DNA of 64,000 bases from Anaerolineales bacterium (GTDB lineage Bacteria; Chloroflexota; Anaerolineae; Anaerolineales; UBA4823): assembly GCA_020060465.1 (NCBI GenBank), contig JAGVAD010000021.1, forward strand, positions 36,845-100,844, given 5' to 3'. Position numbers and translations under genes: made by a program. Shown in pieces: positions 52,458-63,381 of the stretch; the stretch's first letter is position 1; each line of letters opens with the position of its first letter. A model generated the notes under the pieces. It saw only the letters and a program-made list of their open reading frames with translations. It did no database searches and was not told the DNA's origin.

Positions 52458-53114
52458 TCAGGTTCGCGCTTGCAGCGCCTCCAGCAAGTCAGCGGTCACT
52501 TTTTCGATCGGTTGAGCGCCGTCCACTTCGATGAGCAAACCAGCCTTTTGATAATAATCAATCAACGGCATGGTTTGAGCGAAATAGACTTTGATGCGGT
52601 TGGCGACTGTTTCCGCCTTGTCGTCATCGCGTTGGTAAAGTTCAGAGCCATCGTAATCGCACACACCTGGTTTCTCAGGTGGATTGAATTTCTCATGAAA
52701 AACGTGCCCTTGCGCACGACAAGTCCAACGTCCCGTCAGGCGCTCAATTAACACGTTTTCCGAAACTTTGATGTACGGCACAGCGTTGACACGACCGTTG
52801 AATTCCGCCAACATTCCATCCAGCGCTTGCGCCTGAGGCGGAGTGCGAGGAAACCCGTCGAGCAAAGCGCCTCTGGCGCAATCCGGGCGAGAGAGGCGCT
52901 CTCGAATCATGGCGATGGTCAAGTCATCAGGCACCAACTCGCCGCGATCCATGTAACCTTTGGCTTGCCGCCCCAACTCAGTCTGGTTTTTCATGTTTTC
53001 ACGAAAAATATCGCCCGAAGAGATATGCGGCAAATCCATCGTCTTGGAGATGATCTGCGCCTGAGTGCCTTTTCCAGCGCCGGGAGGGCCAAGAAGCACG
53101 ACGTACGTTGGCAT
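52458..53114 (-). CDS. adk: adenylate kinase
   Basis: Adk interconverts AMP, ADP and ATP. The 218-residue protein has the P-loop LLGPPGAGKGTQAQ, DGFPRTPPQAQALD, and a long LID with WTCRAQGHVFHEKFNPPEKP then GVCDYDGSELYQRDDD. The LID holds Cys, His, Cys and Asp where many species have four Cys, so zinc binding is possible. It lies between secY and map as in most bacteria. Confidence 0.98.
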   Translation of the reverse strand: MPTYVVLLGPPGAGKGTQAQIISKTMDLPHISSGDIFRENMKNQTELGRQAKGYMDRGELVPDDLTIAMIRERLSRPDCARGALLDGFPRTPPQAQALDGMLAEFNGRVNAVPYIKVSENVLIERLTGRWTCRAQGHVFHEKFNPPEKPGVCDYDGSELYQRDDDKAETVANRIKVYFAQTMPLIDYYQKAGLLIEVDGAQPIEKVTADLLEALQART

Positions 53115-53129
53115 GGTCTCTTTCTATCC

Positions 53130-54476
53130 TCAACGAATCAGCAGAGCGTCGTCATAACCATGCAGCTTGAGTTCTGCCTGGATGTTAAAGAACGTATCCC
53201 GCACAACGCCTACAACGATCAACAGGCCGGCGGATGAAATCAAGAAGAAGCTGCTGCTCTGGGTTGAGCCAAATTGCGGGACAATCAGGCTGATCAACCA
53301 GGGCATGACAGCCACAAGACCCAGGAACAATGCTCCGGGCAGAGTGATGCGCGACAAAACGCGGTTCAGGTAACGTTGCGTGGCAGCGCCGCGGCTGACG
53401 CCCGGGATTTGAGCGCCCACGCGCTTCAAGTTCTCGCCATAATTCTGCTGCGTAAACAACACATTGGTATAGAAGAACGTGAAGGCCACCACCATCACAA
53501 AGTACATGATCCAGTAGAAGTCTGAAGTCCCGCCGAATTGCCTCTGCAAGAAAACAGCTACATTGCGCACAAATTCGATCTTTGAATTGGCAAAGAAGCC
53601 GCCCAGGATAGCCGGGAAGGTGAGCAACGATTGAGCGAAGATCAGCGGGATCATGCCGGCCATGTTGACCATCAATGGCAGAGTGCCTTTGACAGGCATG
53701 GACATGCGATTGCCCACACGTCGCCCCGGGTACATCACTGGAACATTGCGCCGCCCTTGCTGGACAAACACGATAGCAAAGATCGTCAAGACGGTGATCA
53801 ATATCGTGAGTATGAACAACCACCAACCATAGGTCTCGTCGGCCAGGATTCCGGCAAAGTTTGCCGGAATGCGGGCGACGATGCCGGCAAAGATGATCAG
53901 CGATAAACCTTGATTGCGGATGCCAAACTCAGAGATCAACTCGCCCAGCCAGATGGCGAACATCGTGCCAGCGGTCATGCTCAGGACAATCGCCAGCGAG
54001 GGAACAATGCTGCCGGGGATAAAGGCAAACTCGCTGATGATCGGCGTGCCAGCCAATGAGTTAAAGATGTTGATCTGCCCAATCGCTTGCAGCGCGGCCA
54101 TCGGCACCGCCAGGATGTAGGTCCACTTCTCCATCCATTTCTGGCCTTCGCGCGGGTCTTCTTCCATGCGCTTCTGCAGAGAAGGGATAATCGGGACCAA
54201 CAGTTGCAGGATGATTTGGGCGGTGATGTAGGGATAAACGCCCATTGCCAGCACCGAGAAGTTGGAAACTGTGCCGCCGGAAAGCAGATCCAGCAATCCC
54301 ACCAATGTACCGCCCGCGCCGCCCGATTGCATCAAGTTGGTCAACGCAGCGCGATCTACACCTGGCACCGGAACATGCGCTGCCAGGCGATAGATGGAGA
54401 GCAGCAAAATGGTGATCAACAGCTTGCGGCGAATATCTTGCGAAGTCCAGAGATAACGCCAGGAAGAGCGTTTCAT
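53130..54476 (-). CDS. secY: preprotein translocase subunit SecY
   Basis: SecY is the protein-conducting channel of the inner membrane. The 448-residue protein has ten helices, the early VPVPGVD plug region, GVYPYITAQIILQLL, and MPVKGTLPLMVNMAGMIPLIF in the middle, with a LHGYDDALLIR end. It lies after rplO, before adk. Confidence 0.98.
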   Translation of the reverse strand: MKRSSWRYLWTSQDIRRKLLITILLLSIYRLAAHVPVPGVDRAALTNLMQSGGAGGTLVGLLDLLSGGTVSNFSVLAMGVYPYITAQIILQLLVPIIPSLQKRMEEDPREGQKWMEKWTYILAVPMAALQAIGQINIFNSLAGTPIISEFAFIPGSIVPSLAIVLSMTAGTMFAIWLGELISEFGIRNQGLSLIIFAGIVARIPANFAGILADETYGWWLFILTILITVLTIFAIVFVQQGRRNVPVMYPGRRVGNRMSMPVKGTLPLMVNMAGMIPLIFAQSLLTFPAILGGFFANSKIEFVRNVAVFLQRQFGGTSDFYWIMYFVMVVAFTFFYTNVLFTQQNYGENLKRVGAQIPGVSRGAATQRYLNRVLSRITLPGALFLGLVAVMPWLISLIVPQFGSTQSSSFFLISSAGLLIVVGVVRDTFFNIQAELKLHGYDDALLIR

Positions 54477-54501
54477 AGGGTAAGCTCCTTACGCAAGTGG
54501 C

Positions 54502-54957
54502 TCATTCAATCAACTCGACGCGGCCGCCGGCGGCTTCGATTTTGGCGCGAGCGCCTTCGCTGATGCGGTGGACGCGCACATTCAACGCCTGAGTAACTTC
54601 ACCGCGTCCCAAAATCACCACCGGGTTACGCGGATCGCGCAACAAGCGCGCCTGCTTCAGCGTTTCTGGGTTCACCTCGCTTTGGGAGGCGAATTTATCC
54701 ATCAACTGATCCAGGTTGACCTCGTTGTATTCAACGCGATTAAGCGGGGTGAAGCCTTTGCCGCGCACGAAGGGTAAACGGCGGAAGAAAGGCAGGTTGC
54801 CGCCCTGATGATACAGGCGAGTGCCGCCGCCGGAACGCGCGCCCTGTCCCTTGGTGCCCCGGCCGGCCGTCTTGCCCTGACCAGCCGAGATGCCGCGTCC
54901 CACGCGCTTACGGTCTTTCTTCGCCCCTGGGTTGGGTTTAAGATCGTGTAGTTTCAT
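54502..54957 (-). CDS. rplO: 50S ribosomal protein L15
   Basis: The 151-residue protein begins MKLHDLKPNPGAKKDRKRVG with a Gly/Arg-rich extension (GKTAGRGTKGQGARSGGG), then QGGNLPFFRRLPFVRGKGF, the family signature, and a globular C-terminal domain ending in VHRISEGARAKIEAAGG. Confidence 0.98.
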   Translation of the reverse strand: MKLHDLKPNPGAKKDRKRVGRGISAGQGKTAGRGTKGQGARSGGGTRLYHQGGNLPFFRRLPFVRGKGFTPLNRVEYNEVNLDQLMDKFASQSEVNPETLKQARLLRDPRNPVVILGRGEVTQALNVRVHRISEGARAKIEAAGGRVELIE

Positions 54958-54965
54958 ACGATTCC

Positions 54966-55187
54966 CTATACTTCCTGTTCGACTTCGACCAGGTGCGCCA
55001 CCTTCGCCAGCATCCCGCGCAAAGTTGGCGTGTCTAACTGCTCAACGGTTTGATGCATACGCCGCAATCCAAGCGCACGCACAGTGGCTTTGTGCACTTT
55101 GGAATAACCAATCGGGCTTTTCACCAGCGTAATACGCAGCACTTTCGGCTGCTCCTGTGGTTCAGAAGAAACTGCTTTCTTAGCCAT
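54966..55187 (-). CDS. rpmD: 50S ribosomal protein L30
   Basis: The 73-residue protein has [20 protein letters not shown] and [20 protein letters not shown], the family pattern. The first 15 residues are a species-specific extension. Its start overlaps the rpsE stop by eight bases. Confidence 0.97.
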   Translation of the reverse strand: MAKKAVSSEPQEQPKVLRITLVKSPIGYSKVHKATVRALGLRRMHQTVEQLDTPTLRGMLAKVAHLVEVEQEV

Positions 55188-55713
55188 TCTTCCTCCGATC
55201 CCAGAAGGGCAACAGGTCTTTGGCGTTTTTACCGCGTCGGGCGGCTTCTTCCTCAGGAGACTTTAGCTGATCCAAGGCCTGCATCGTGGCGGTAACCACA
55301 TTGAGGATATTGCTGCTGCCCAGGGACTTGGTCAAGATATCCGAAATCCCGGCCGCCTCCAATACGGCGCGCACGCCGCCTCCGGCGATGACGCCCGTTC
55401 CAGGCGAAGCCGGCTTCAGTAAGATCTTTGCTCCAGCCACCTGACCAATGACTTCATGCGGAATGGTGGTCTTGTACGTGGCGACTTTATGCATATTCTT
55501 TCGAGCATGCTCGGAAGCCTTGCGCATGGCGTCTGGCACAGCGTTAGCCTTGCCGGTGCCAACGCCGACGCTGCCGCGACCATCTCCAACGACAACGGTG
55601 ACGCGAAAATTGAAACGCCGGCCGCCTTTGACCACTTTGGCAACGCGAGCGATGTCCACCACGCGCTCGTCTAATTCAGTGGATGTGTATTCAGAAAACT
55701 CGTAGTCCGACAT
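55180..55713 (-). CDS. rpsE: 30S ribosomal protein S5
   Basis: The 177-residue protein has the RNA-binding domain [40 protein letters not shown], and [20 protein letters not shown] with the C-terminal domain ([20 protein letters not shown]). It takes part in decoding accuracy. Confidence 0.98.
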   Translation of the reverse strand: MSDYEFSEYTSTELDERVVDIARVAKVVKGGRRFNFRVTVVVGDGRGSVGVGTGKANAVPDAMRKASEHARKNMHKVATYKTTIPHEVIGQVAGAKILLKPASPGTGVIAGGGVRAVLEAAGISDILTKSLGSSNILNVVTATMQALDQLKSPEEEAARRGKNAKDLLPFWDRRKNG

Positions 55714-55754
55714 ACATTTCTCCTTAGCAAGGGCGGTAAGTTCACCAGCCTCTA

Positions 55755-56123
55755 CTAGAATTCCAAACCGCCCTCGCGGGCTGCGTCGGCCAATGCCTTC
55801 ACCCGGCCCATATACCGGTAACCGCCGCGATCAAACACCACCTGTTGAATGCCCATTGCTCGGGCGCGCTCGGCGATGGCTAAACCAATCAGGCGCGCCT
55901 GTTCGGTTTTCTTCATGCCATTCATCTTCGCCCGCAGCTCGTGGTCAATGCTAGAAGCAGACACCAGTGTACGACCAGCCTGATCGTCTATCACCTGGGC
56001 ATAAATTTCTGCCAGGCTGCGGTACACGCTCAAGCGGGGACGGGTTGGGGTGCCGGATACTTTCTTGCGCACACGCGCATGCCGATGGATACGAGCTTCG
56101 CTTCGTGAATTCTTGGCGCTCAT
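55755..56123 (-). CDS. rplR: 50S ribosomal protein L18
   Basis: The 122-residue protein has [37 protein letters not shown] and [20 protein letters not shown] with REGGLEF at the end. It binds 5S rRNA. It begins two bases after rplF. Confidence 0.98.
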   Translation of the reverse strand: MSAKNSRSEARIHRHARVRKKVSGTPTRPRLSVYRSLAEIYAQVIDDQAGRTLVSASSIDHELRAKMNGMKKTEQARLIGLAIAERARAMGIQQVVFDRGGYRYMGRVKALADAAREGGLEF

Positions 56124-56125
56124 TT

Positions 56126-56668
56126 TTACACCTTACCCGCTTTTCCAGCCTTACGGCGGATCTTCTCATCCAAATACTTAATTCCCTTACCCTGATAGGG
56201 TTCTGGCGGACGCACTTTGCGGATATCCGCGGCAATCTGGCCTACCAATTGCTTATCGTAGCCCATCACCTTGATCTGACGGGTTTTCATATCCACATCG
56301 AAAGAGATGCCTTGCGGCGGTTCCACCACCACAGGATGTGAATATCCCACATACAAGACCAGGTTCTTGCCCTGCATTTCCGCGCGGTAGCCCACGCCGT
56401 TGATTTCCAGGATTTTTTCGAACCCCGCGCTGACCCCAACCACCATGTTGTTGATCAGCGAGCGGGTCATACCATGCAGCGAGCGGTCAATACGGCCATC
56501 GGTTGCCCTTTTGACCTCCAGCACATTGTTCTCTATAGAAATCTGCATAGATGGCGGAAAGGTCTGCATCATCTCGCCTTTCGGACCCTTCACGCGCACC
56601 GTAGCGCCGTCTATCTGGATATCTACGCCTTTCGGAATTACAACTGGTAAGCGACCAATTCTAGACAT
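56126..56668 (-). CDS. rplF: 50S ribosomal protein L6
   Basis: The 180-residue protein has [58 protein letters not shown] and [20 protein letters not shown] (two beta-rich domains). Nothing unusual is visible. Confidence 0.98.
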   Translation of the reverse strand: MSRIGRLPVVIPKGVDIQIDGATVRVKGPKGEMMQTFPPSMQISIENNVLEVKRATDGRIDRSLHGMTRSLINNMVVGVSAGFEKILEINGVGYRAEMQGKNLVLYVGYSHPVVVEPPQGISFDVDMKTRQIKVMGYDKQLVGQIAADIRKVRPPEPYQGKGIKYLDEKIRRKAGKAGKV

Positions 56669-56677
56669 TCTGCCTCC

Positions 56678-57091
56678 TTACCAGACTTTGCACAGCACTT
56701 CGCCGCCAACTCCAAGCTGGCGGGCGCGCTGCCCGGTCATAACACCTTTGGGCGTGGAAAGGATGGCAATGCCAATCCCTGATAGCACCCATGGTATTTC
56801 CTGTTTGCCGGTGTACACCCGGCGGCCAGGGCGGCTGACGCGCTCCAGACCGGTGATCACCGGTCGGCGTTCACGCCGTTCTCCCACGTACTTCAAATGG
56901 AGACGCAGGACTTTTGAACCGGCAACTTTGCCGTCCACCACTTCGTAGCCGCTGATGTACCCTTCTTCCTGCAATATCCGGGCAATGCTTTCTTTAATCT
57001 TCGAGCTGGGCAAAGCCACCACACTATGGCCGGCCATAATCGCATTGCGGATGCGAGTCAACATATCGCCAATTGGATCGGTAATTATCAT
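56678..57091 (-). CDS. rpsH: 30S ribosomal protein S8
   Basis: The 137-residue protein has [39 protein letters not shown] and the signature [20 protein letters not shown], with GGEVLCKVW at the end. It binds the central domain of 16S rRNA. Confidence 0.98.
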   Translation of the reverse strand: MIITDPIGDMLTRIRNAIMAGHSVVALPSSKIKESIARILQEEGYISGYEVVDGKVAGSKVLRLHLKYVGERRERRPVITGLERVSRPGRRVYTGKQEIPWVLSGIGIAILSTPKGVMTGQRARQLGVGGEVLCKVW

Positions 57092-57110
57092 CTTTACATC
57101 CTCCGCCCGG

Positions 57111-57293
57111 CTACCAGGAAGATTTCACCACCCCAGGGATCTTCCCCTGGAGCGCAAGCTCGCGAAAACAGATCCGGCATAAACCAAAGCGTCGAAGATA
57201 TCCGCGCGGTCGCCCACACACCTTGCAGCGATTGCGTACGCGGACGGCATATTTACGCCGCGTCTCCCGGATCATCATACATTTCTTCGCCAT
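57111..57293 (-). CDS. rpsN: 30S ribosomal protein S14, type Z
   Basis: The 60-residue protein is the zinc form of S14: [20 protein letters not shown] supplies four Cys, followed by [18 protein letters not shown]. It lies in the usual rplE-rpsN-rpsH order. Confidence 0.98.
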   Translation of the reverse strand: MAKKCMMIRETRRKYAVRVRNRCKVCGRPRGYLRRFGLCRICFRELALQGKIPGVVKSSW

Positions 57294-57296
57294 CGG

Positions 57297-57845
57297 TTAA
57301 CCTTCCTTCCTGAACGGCATGCCGAGCATCCGTAATAGCTGCCTGCCATGATCGTCATTTCTGGCGGTAGTAACGATCGTGACTTCCAGCCCTCTGAGTT
57401 TATCTATCTTGTCGTACTCGATCTCTGGGAACACCAGTTGTTCACGGAAGCCCAGGGTGTAGTTGCCCCGTCCATCGAACGAGTCCGCCGAAACGCCGCG
57501 AAAATCGCGCACGCGCGGCAAGGCGATGTTCATCAAGCGATCCAGGAAGGACCACATGCGCTCGCCGCGCAACGTGACCTTTACACCAATGGCGCGGCCC
57601 TCGCGCAACTTAAAGTTGGCGATGGACTTGCGCGCTTTGGTGATCACAGGTTTCTGGCCCGTGATGGCGGTGAGGTCTGCCACCGCGGCATCCAACGCTT
57701 TGGCGTTATCCAGGGCCTCGCCTAAACCGATGTTGACCACGACCTTTTCAATGCGCGGCGCCTGCATGACGTTGCTCAAATTGAGCGTTTTCATCAGGCT
57801 CGGCACAACTTCTTTCATGTAACGTTCTTTTAGCACATGGCTCAT
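57297..57845 (-). CDS. rplE: 50S ribosomal protein L5
   Basis: The 182-residue protein has [60 protein letters not shown] and [20 protein letters not shown]. It binds 5S rRNA. It overlaps nothing and follows rplX by 18 bases. Confidence 0.98.
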   Translation of the reverse strand: MSHVLKERYMKEVVPSLMKTLNLSNVMQAPRIEKVVVNIGLGEALDNAKALDAAVADLTAITGQKPVITKARKSIANFKLREGRAIGVKVTLRGERMWSFLDRLMNIALPRVRDFRGVSADSFDGRGNYTLGFREQLVFPEIEYDKIDKLRGLEVTIVTTARNDDHGRQLLRMLGMPFRKEG

Positions 57846-57863
57846 AATCTTGCTCCAAACAGG

Positions 57864-58193
57864 CTAATTGAACTGCGCCTGACATTTCTTACACACCCGC
57901 AAAGCGCCTTCTTCTTTGCGGATGACGCCGACGCGCGTCGGTTCGCCGCATTGAGGACAAACCAGCATCACGTTCGAGATCGAAATCGGCCCTTCAAATT
58001 CAATAATGCCTGGATTCAGGGTGCGGCCCTGGGTCTGCACCTGACGCTGGTGCTTCTTGCGGATGTTCACGCCCTGCACCACTACGCGGCGCTCATCTGG
58101 AAGCACTTTGATCACCTCGCCGCGCTTACCCTTATCTTCCAATCGCCCGCTGATAATCTCAACGGTATCACCTTTGCGAATCTTTACTTTCAC
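57864..58193 (-). CDS. rplX: 50S ribosomal protein L24 with zinc-ribbon-like tail
   Basis: The 109-residue protein has a KOW domain ([20 protein letters not shown]), and [19 protein letters not shown]. The C-terminus has two Cys-x2-Cys pairs ([13 protein letters not shown] and [11 protein letters not shown]) that could bind zinc; this occurs in some bacterial L24 proteins. Confidence 0.97.
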   Translation of the reverse strand: MKVKIRKGDTVEIISGRLEDKGKRGEVIKVLPDERRVVVQGVNIRKKHQRQVQTQGRTLNPGIIEFEGPISISNVMLVCPQCGEPTRVGVIRKEEGALRVCKKCQAQFN

Positions 58194-58232
58194 GGCTCTC
58201 GCTCCTGCATATCCAACACTCGCCCTCCAACC

Positions 58233-58604
58233 CTATAAGACTTCCGGGGCCAGAGAAACGATCTTCATAAAACCTTTTTCGCGCAATTCGCGAGCCACCG
58301 GGCCAAAGATGCGGGTTCCTTTGGGGTTCTTGCCGTCTGTGTCGAGGATGACCGCCGCGTTATCGTCGAAGCGGATCGTGGATCCATCCTCGCGGCGCCA
58401 CTCTTTTGCGCAACGCACAATCACCGCCCGAACAATTTCGCTCTTTTTGACGGCGCCTTGCGGCGCGGCCGATTTGACGGCTGCCACAACCACATCGCCC
58501 ACGCGACCATAACGGCGGGTAGAGCCTCCCATGATATGGATCACCAGCAACTCACGCGCCCCGGTGTTATCAGCTACTTTCAAACGCGTTTCTTGCTGAA
58601 TCAT
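58233..58604 (-). CDS. rplN: 50S ribosomal protein L14
   Basis: The 123-residue protein has [60 protein letters not shown] and [20 protein letters not shown]. Its start overlaps the rpsQ stop by four bases. Confidence 0.98.
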   Translation of the reverse strand: MIQQETRLKVADNTGARELLVIHIMGGSTRRYGRVGDVVVAAVKSAAPQGAVKKSEIVRAVIVRCAKEWRREDGSTIRFDDNAAVILDTDGKNPKGTRIFGPVARELREKGFMKIVSLAPEVL

Positions 58605-58897
58605 TCCACACTCTCCAGGCCAAGCTCATCGCTCAGCGCGGGTTCTCCAGCGCCAACTTCGCGGCGCAAAATCGCTTCAACCACCCAATGCTTGCGACGG
58701 GAGATCGGTCGGCTTTCCACGATCTGAACTGTGTCGCCAACCTGGCAACCCAATTCATCATGCGCCATAAAACGCTGGCGAGAGTGAACCACCTTCTTAT
58801 ACAGTTGGTGGCGGTAAGTACGAGAGACCTCCACGACCACAGTTTTTTGCATCTTGTCGCTGGTCACAACGCCAACCATTCGACGACGAGTGTTCAT
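58601..58897 (-). CDS. rpsQ: 30S ribosomal protein S17
   Basis: The 98-residue protein has [36 protein letters not shown] and [20 protein letters not shown], the S17 OB-fold pattern. It overlaps rpmC and rplN by four bases each (ATGA). Confidence 0.98.
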   Translation of the reverse strand: MNTRRRMVGVVTSDKMQKTVVVEVSRTYRHQLYKKVVHSRQRFMAHDELGCQVGDTVQIVESRPISRRKHWVVEAILRREVGAGEPALSDELGLESVE

Positions 58898-59112
58898 TTC
58901 GTACCTCCCATCGCCGCTTCACGTTCGCGCTCCGCCAATAGGGTAATCAATCGCGCGATCTGACGGCGGGTATGGCGCAAGCGGGTGAAGTCGGTCAATT
59001 CACCGGTTGCTTGCTGAAACCTCAGATTCATTAACTCTTCACGGGCATCGTTCAATTGTTTGCGGAGCTCATCCAAAGATAAGTCGCGAAGTTTTTTCGT
59101 TTTCTCGCTCAT
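58894..59112 (-). CDS. rpmC: 50S ribosomal protein L29
   Basis: The 72-residue protein has [40 protein letters not shown] and [19 protein letters not shown], a helical hairpin near the exit tunnel. It overlaps rplP and rpsQ by four bases each. Confidence 0.97.
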   Translation of the reverse strand: MSEKTKKLRDLSLDELRKQLNDAREELMNLRFQQATGELTDFTRLRHTRRQIARLITLLAEREREAAMGGTK

Positions 59113-59540
59113 CCTTCGCCTCCGGATTGATCCAAACGCCCAACAATCTTGGTCTTAATCGAAAATTTATATTGAGCCAGGCGTAACGCTTCCTGTGCTA
59201 CTTCGAGCGGAAGACCGCCGCCAACTTCAAACATGATGCGGCCCGGGCGAACCACCGCCACCCAATACTCCACATTTCCCTTGCCTTTACCCATACGGGT
59301 TTCGGCTGGTTTACGCGTGACCGGTTTATCGGGGAAGATGCGGATCCAGAATTTGCCGCGTCGGCGCATGGTACGCACGATGGCGCGCCGCGCTGCTTCA
59401 ATCTGACGGGCGGTGACCCAGCCCGGTTCTAACGCCTTTAAACCCAAATCACCAAAAATAACCTCAGAGCCGCGATACGAAAGTCCCTTCATGCGGCCGC
59501 GCATTTGCTTGCGCCATTTAACACGCTTTGGCATTAACAT
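59109..59540 (-). CDS. rplP: 50S ribosomal protein L16
   Basis: The 143-residue protein has [60 protein letters not shown], and [27 protein letters not shown] precedes the first ATG; ATG 59534 is also possible. Confidence 0.98.
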   Translation of the reverse strand: MLMPKRVKWRKQMRGRMKGLSYRGSEVIFGDLGLKALEPGWVTARQIEAARRAIVRTMRRRGKFWIRIFPDKPVTRKPAETRMGKGKGNVEYWVAVVRPGRIMFEVGGGLPLEVAQEALRLAQYKFSIKTKIVGRLDQSGGEG

Positions 59541-59552
59541 CGTGACACCCTC

Positions 59553-60230
59553 TTACTCACTGACATAGACGCCCTCGGTGGCCTCGGGCTTTTCCTCTAA
59601 CTCTGGAAGCTTTTCGCCCCGATAGATCCACACTTTGACGCCAATTCGTCCGTAGGTGGTTAAGGCTTCCGCCTTGGAGTAATCAATATCTGCCCGCAGC
59701 GTTTGGCGAGGGACGCGCCCTTCGCGCATGTTCACCGAGCGCGCCATTTCAGCGCCGCTGAGGCGACCAGAAACTTCCACGCGGATGCCTTCGCCGCCCT
59801 GGCGAATGGCCTGTTGGATGGCGCGCTTCATCGCCCGCTGATAACTGATGCGTCGCTCAAGCTGTTCGGCGATATTATTCGCCACCAGATAAGCGTCCAG
59901 GTCTGGCGATTTGATTTCCTTGATTTCCAGGTCAATCTTTTTGCCCACCACGGCTTCCAGGCTCTGGCGAATCTTCTTCACATTCTCGCCCTTGCGGCCA
60001 ATTAAAATGCCGGGCTTGGCTGTATGCACAATGACCTTGACTTTTCCAGGGAAGCGTTCGATATCCACGCGCGAGACGCCAGCTTTGGGCGCTTCGGCGC
60101 GCACCAGGTCACGCAGGTGAAAATCCTGGTGCAGGTTCTTGACATACTCATCACCCTCGGCAAACCAGCGCCCTTCCCAGGTCTTGTTGATTTTCAAACG
60201 AAACCCGATTGGATTAACTTTACGACCCAT
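59553..60230 (-). CDS. rpsC: 30S ribosomal protein S3
   Basis: The 225-residue protein begins MGRKVNPIGFRLKINKTWEG, has the KH-domain motif GILIGRKGENVKKIRQSLE, and ISGRLSGAE-like VSGRLSGAEMARSVNMREGR. It lies at the mRNA entry site. Confidence 0.98.
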   Translation of the reverse strand: MGRKVNPIGFRLKINKTWEGRWFAEGDEYVKNLHQDFHLRDLVRAEAPKAGVSRVDIERFPGKVKVIVHTAKPGILIGRKGENVKKIRQSLEAVVGKKIDLEIKEIKSPDLDAYLVANNIAEQLERRISYQRAMKRAIQQAIRQGGEGIRVEVSGRLSGAEMARSVNMREGRVPRQTLRADIDYSKAEALTTYGRIGVKVWIYRGEKLPELEEKPEATEGVYVSE

Positions 60231-60244
60231 AAGATCTCCTTATC

Positions 60245-60589
60245 TCACGCTTCCCGCTCGCGCAGGATTACCGTAATGTGCGAAGAACGCCGCAGCCAGG
60301 GCTTGAAGCGCCCACGTGCGCCGAAACGACGCCATTTTCGAGTGGGCGCCTCGTCGGCAAATATTCGATAGACATATAATTCGTCCCGGCTGACGCCAAA
60401 GTTTTCTTCGCCGTTAGCTACCGCCGAAGCAAGAACCTTCGAGATCGGCCGCGCCGCGTGGTTGGTGGTGAACTTCAGTATCGTAAGCGCTTCAACCGCG
60501 TCTTTGCCGCGCACCAGATCGGCTACCAAACGTGCTTTTTGAGCCGAGACCGGAATGAAACGAGCCTGAGCAAAAATATCCGTAGCCAT
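60245..60589 (-). CDS. rplV: 50S ribosomal protein L22
   Basis: The 114-residue protein has FIPVSAQKARLVADLVRGKD, HAARPISKVLASAVANGEEN, and WRRFGARGRFKPWLRRSSHI, where the tip of its hairpin lines the exit tunnel. Usual place between rpsS and rpsC. Confidence 0.98.
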   Translation of the reverse strand: MATDIFAQARFIPVSAQKARLVADLVRGKDAVEALTILKFTTNHAARPISKVLASAVANGEENFGVSRDELYVYRIFADEAPTRKWRRFGARGRFKPWLRRSSHITVILREREA

Positions 60590-60594
60590 ATCGC

Positions 60595-60873
60595 TTACCC
60601 TCGTTTCGATTTCTTCTCGGCGACGTGCCCACGATAGGTGCGGGTGGGCGCAAATTCGCCCAACTTATGCCCCACCATGTTCTCGGTGATATAAATCGGC
60701 ACATGTCGGCGGCCATCGTGTACGGCGATCGTGTGGCCCACCATTTGGGGGAAAATGGTGCTGTCGCGGCTCCAGGTGCGAATAACCTTCTTATCGCCTC
60801 TTTCGTTCATAGCCTCGATCCGCGCCAGAAGCTTCGGATCGATATAAGGACCTTTTTTCAGTGATCGTCCCAT
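60595..60873 (-). CDS. rpsS: 30S ribosomal protein S19
   Basis: The 92-residue protein has [40 protein letters not shown] and [20 protein letters not shown]. It sits in the 30S head. The spacer to rplB is 66 bases. Confidence 0.98.
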   Translation of the reverse strand: MGRSLKKGPYIDPKLLARIEAMNERGDKKVIRTWSRDSTIFPQMVGHTIAVHDGRRHVPIYITENMVGHKLGEFAPTRTYRGHVAEKKSKRG

Positions 60874-60939
60874 AGTTCCTTCTCCAACAATCTCACCAGA
60901 TGTAATTCATCCCGCGAGATGTTCGCCAAAATCCTTGAC

Positions 60940-61773
60940 CTATCGCTTCTTCCCACGCCGGCGCAGAATATATTTATCCGTCGTCTTGTTCCGGCGAGTC
61001 TTGTAACCCAGAGTGGGTTTGCCCCAAGGCGTCTTAGGCCCTGGCATACCAATTGGTTGACGTCCCTCGCCGCCGCCGTGCGGGTGATCGCGCGGCGACA
61101 TTGCAGAGCCACGCACCGTGGGACGGATGCCCAAATGGCGCTTGCGACCAGCCTTGCCCAACTTGACGTTGCTATGATCCAGGTTGCCCACCTGTCCAAT
61201 CGTAGCGTAGCAGGTCTGGCGCACCAGGCGCACCTCGCCCGATGGCATACGGATTTGGGCGTAATCGCCTTCTTTTGCCAACAACTGGGCGGCGCCGCCG
61301 GCGGCGCGCACTAATTGCCCGCCCCTGCCTTCTTTCAACTCAATGTTATGCACCAGGGTGCCCACCGGAATATTGGCAATGGGCAGGCTGTTGCCCGGCC
61401 GTACTTCCGCCTGCGGGCCAGAAACCACCTGGTCGCCGACGCGCAGATCTTGCGGTGCGATGATGTATCGCTTTTCGCCATCCACATAAAACAGCAGCGC
61501 CAATCGAGCGGTGCGGTTCGGGTCATATTCGATCGCCGCCACGCGAGCTGGAATGCCCAGTTTGTCTCGCTTGAAATCCACGATACGGATGTGGCGCCGG
61601 TTGCCGCCGCCGCGATGGCGAACCGTTACCCGGCCATACATATTTCGCCCGCCGCTTTTGCGCAGCGGTTTGAGCAATGAGCGTTCCGGTTCCTTCTTGG
61701 TGATCTCCTCGAAGGTATAGCCGGTCATGCCGCGTTGACCAGGAGTTATGGGTTTGAACTTTTTTACGCCCAT
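60940..61773 (-). CDS. rplB: 50S ribosomal protein L2
   Basis: The 277-residue protein has [53 protein letters not shown] and [19 protein letters not shown] with the conserved His near the peptidyl-transferase centre. Its start overlaps the rplW stop by one base (TAATG). Confidence 0.99.
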   Translation of the reverse strand: MGVKKFKPITPGQRGMTGYTFEEITKKEPERSLLKPLRKSGGRNMYGRVTVRHRGGGNRRHIRIVDFKRDKLGIPARVAAIEYDPNRTARLALLFYVDGEKRYIIAPQDLRVGDQVVSGPQAEVRPGNSLPIANIPVGTLVHNIELKEGRGGQLVRAAGGAAQLLAKEGDYAQIRMPSGEVRLVRQTCYATIGQVGNLDHSNVKLGKAGRKRHLGIRPTVRGSAMSPRDHPHGGGEGRQPIGMPGPKTPWGKPTLGYKTRRNKTTDKYILRRRGKKR

Positions 61774-62075
61774 TATTTCACTCCTTCAAAGACTGCAATG
61801 GTATCGCCCGGCGCCAATGTGACAATCGCCTTTTTGTAGCTAGTACGGCGGTTCACCGTCCTGCGATTGCGCAAATTGCGCTTGCGTTTGGTTGGCACGT
61901 TGATTACATTAACCCGCACAACCTTCACATCGAATAACTTCTCTACCGCATCTTTCACCATGATCTTGGTAGCTTCGGGCGCAATCTCAAAAACGTATTG
62001 ATGCAGCGCGCTGTTCAGGTAGTTATTTTTCTCGGTGATGATCGGGCGGCGAAGCACATCGTAATATGTCGTCAT
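61773..62075 (-). CDS. rplW: 50S ribosomal protein L23
   Basis: The 100-residue protein has [40 protein letters not shown] and [25 protein letters not shown] precedes ATG 62075 by six bases, so I use it over the ATG 12 bases upstream, which overlaps the rplD stop. L23 forms the docking site for trigger factor and SRP. Confidence 0.97.
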   Translation of the reverse strand: MTTYYDVLRRPIITEKNNYLNSALHQYVFEIAPEATKIMVKDAVEKLFDVKVVRVNVINVPTKRKRNLRNRRTVNRRTSYKKAIVTLAPGDTIAVFEGVK

Positions 62076-62086
62076 GGCTGCCTCCA

Positions 62087-62719
62087 CTATTTCCCTAACA
62101 GCGTATCTAACATCGCCAGAGCCGGCAATGGCACAATCAGCCGGTCATAGCTGAGCAGATCGCGGATGTTCAGATAATTCACCAACAAGGTCTTGGCGTC
62201 CGGTAAATTATTGGTCGAAAGCACCACGCGCTGATATTCTTCATTCTTTTCAGGGATCAAGATCAATGCGCTGGCATCACCCACGATGCGGTCTAGCGCC
62301 ATCGCCATCCTGCGCGTCTTGATTTCCGGCAAAGTCAAGGCATCCACTACCACAACGCCCTTCTCCGCAGCTTTCGCTGAAAGAGCAGAACGAAGGGCAG
62401 CCTGACGCATTTTGCGCGGCATCGCCTGGCTGTAATCGCGCGGTTTGGGTGTATGCACCTTACCGCCGCCGACCCAATGCGGGGCGCGAGTGGAACCTTG
62501 CCGTGCGCGGCCAGTGCCTTTTTGCCGCCAGGGCTTGCGTCCGCCGCCGGAGACTTCGCTGCGGCCCTTGGTTTTATGCGTGCCCAGACGTGCGTTCGCC
62601 ATCTGGCGTACATAAGCCTGGTGCATCAGATCGATGTTGATCGGGGCTTCGAAGATCGCCGCAGGCAAATCTACGCTGCTGACCTTCTGCCCCTCCATGT
62701 TCAAGACATCTACTTCCAT
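62087..62719 (-). CDS. rplD: 50S ribosomal protein L4
   Basis: The 210-residue protein has [20 protein letters not shown], the Arg/Gly-rich loop that lines the exit tunnel ([20 protein letters not shown]) and [26 protein letters not shown] precedes the ATG. In other bacteria L4 also represses the S10 operon; no such leader is recognisable here. Confidence 0.98.
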   Translation of the reverse strand: MEVDVLNMEGQKVSSVDLPAAIFEAPINIDLMHQAYVRQMANARLGTHKTKGRSEVSGGGRKPWRQKGTGRARQGSTRAPHWVGGGKVHTPKPRDYSQAMPRKMRQAALRSALSAKAAEKGVVVVDALTLPEIKTRRMAMALDRIVGDASALILIPEKNEEYQRVVLSTNNLPDAKTLLVNYLNIRDLLSYDRLIVPLPALAMLDTLLGK

Positions 62720-62751
62720 GTCACCTAACTCCCATTCGATCGAGGGCGCAA

Positions 62752-63381
62752 CTATTGCTTGCGCGCCTCCTTAATCAGCAGGATGCCGCCCTTTGCCCCA
62801 GGTACGGCGCCGCGCACGCCTAACAGATTGCGTTCTTCATCCACCAACACAACCTTCAAATTTTGTGTGGTTACGCGCTCACTGCCCATGTGCCCCGGAC
62901 CTCGCGAGCCTTTATAGACTCGACCAGGCGTAGTACCTGAGCTACGCGCACCAGGGGCGCGATGACGGTCGGACTGACCGTGAGTTTTCGGACCGCCGCG
63001 GAAATGATAACGTTTCACACCGCCCTGAAAACCCTTGCCTTTGCTGGTGCCAACCACATCCACTGCATCGCCCACCGCGAAGACGGACACCTTTACCGGG
63101 TCGCCTTCGCTCAACCCCGGTTCTTTGGCGCGAAACTCGCGCAAAAAGCGCAACGGGGGAAGATTGTTGCGCTTGAGGTGCCCGAGTTGTCCACCCGAAA
63201 GACGCTTAGGCTTTGCCTCGACGAAACCCAACTGCACCGCCGAATAGCCATCCTTATCAGGTGTGCGCACCTGGGTTACATAGCATGGCCCAGCTTCGAT
63301 CAAAGTCACCGGAATAGCAACCCCGGCCTCGTCGAAAATCTGGGTCATACCGACTTTCTTGCCAATCAGCCCTTTCAACAT
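62752..63381 (-). CDS. rplC: 50S ribosomal protein L3
   Basis: The 209-residue protein has MLKGLIGKKVGMTQIFDEAG, VGTSKGKGFQGGVKRYHFRG and GSRGPGHMGSERVTTQNLKV, including the long extension towards the peptidyl-transferase centre. AAGGAG precedes the ATG. A 200-base gap separates it from rpsJ. Confidence 0.98.
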   Translation of the reverse strand: MLKGLIGKKVGMTQIFDEAGVAIPVTLIEAGPCYVTQVRTPDKDGYSAVQLGFVEAKPKRLSGGQLGHLKRNNLPPLRFLREFRAKEPGLSEGDPVKVSVFAVGDAVDVVGTSKGKGFQGGVKRYHFRGGPKTHGQSDRHRAPGARSSGTTPGRVYKGSRGPGHMGSERVTTQNLKVVLVDEERNLLGVRGAVPGAKGGILLIKEARKQ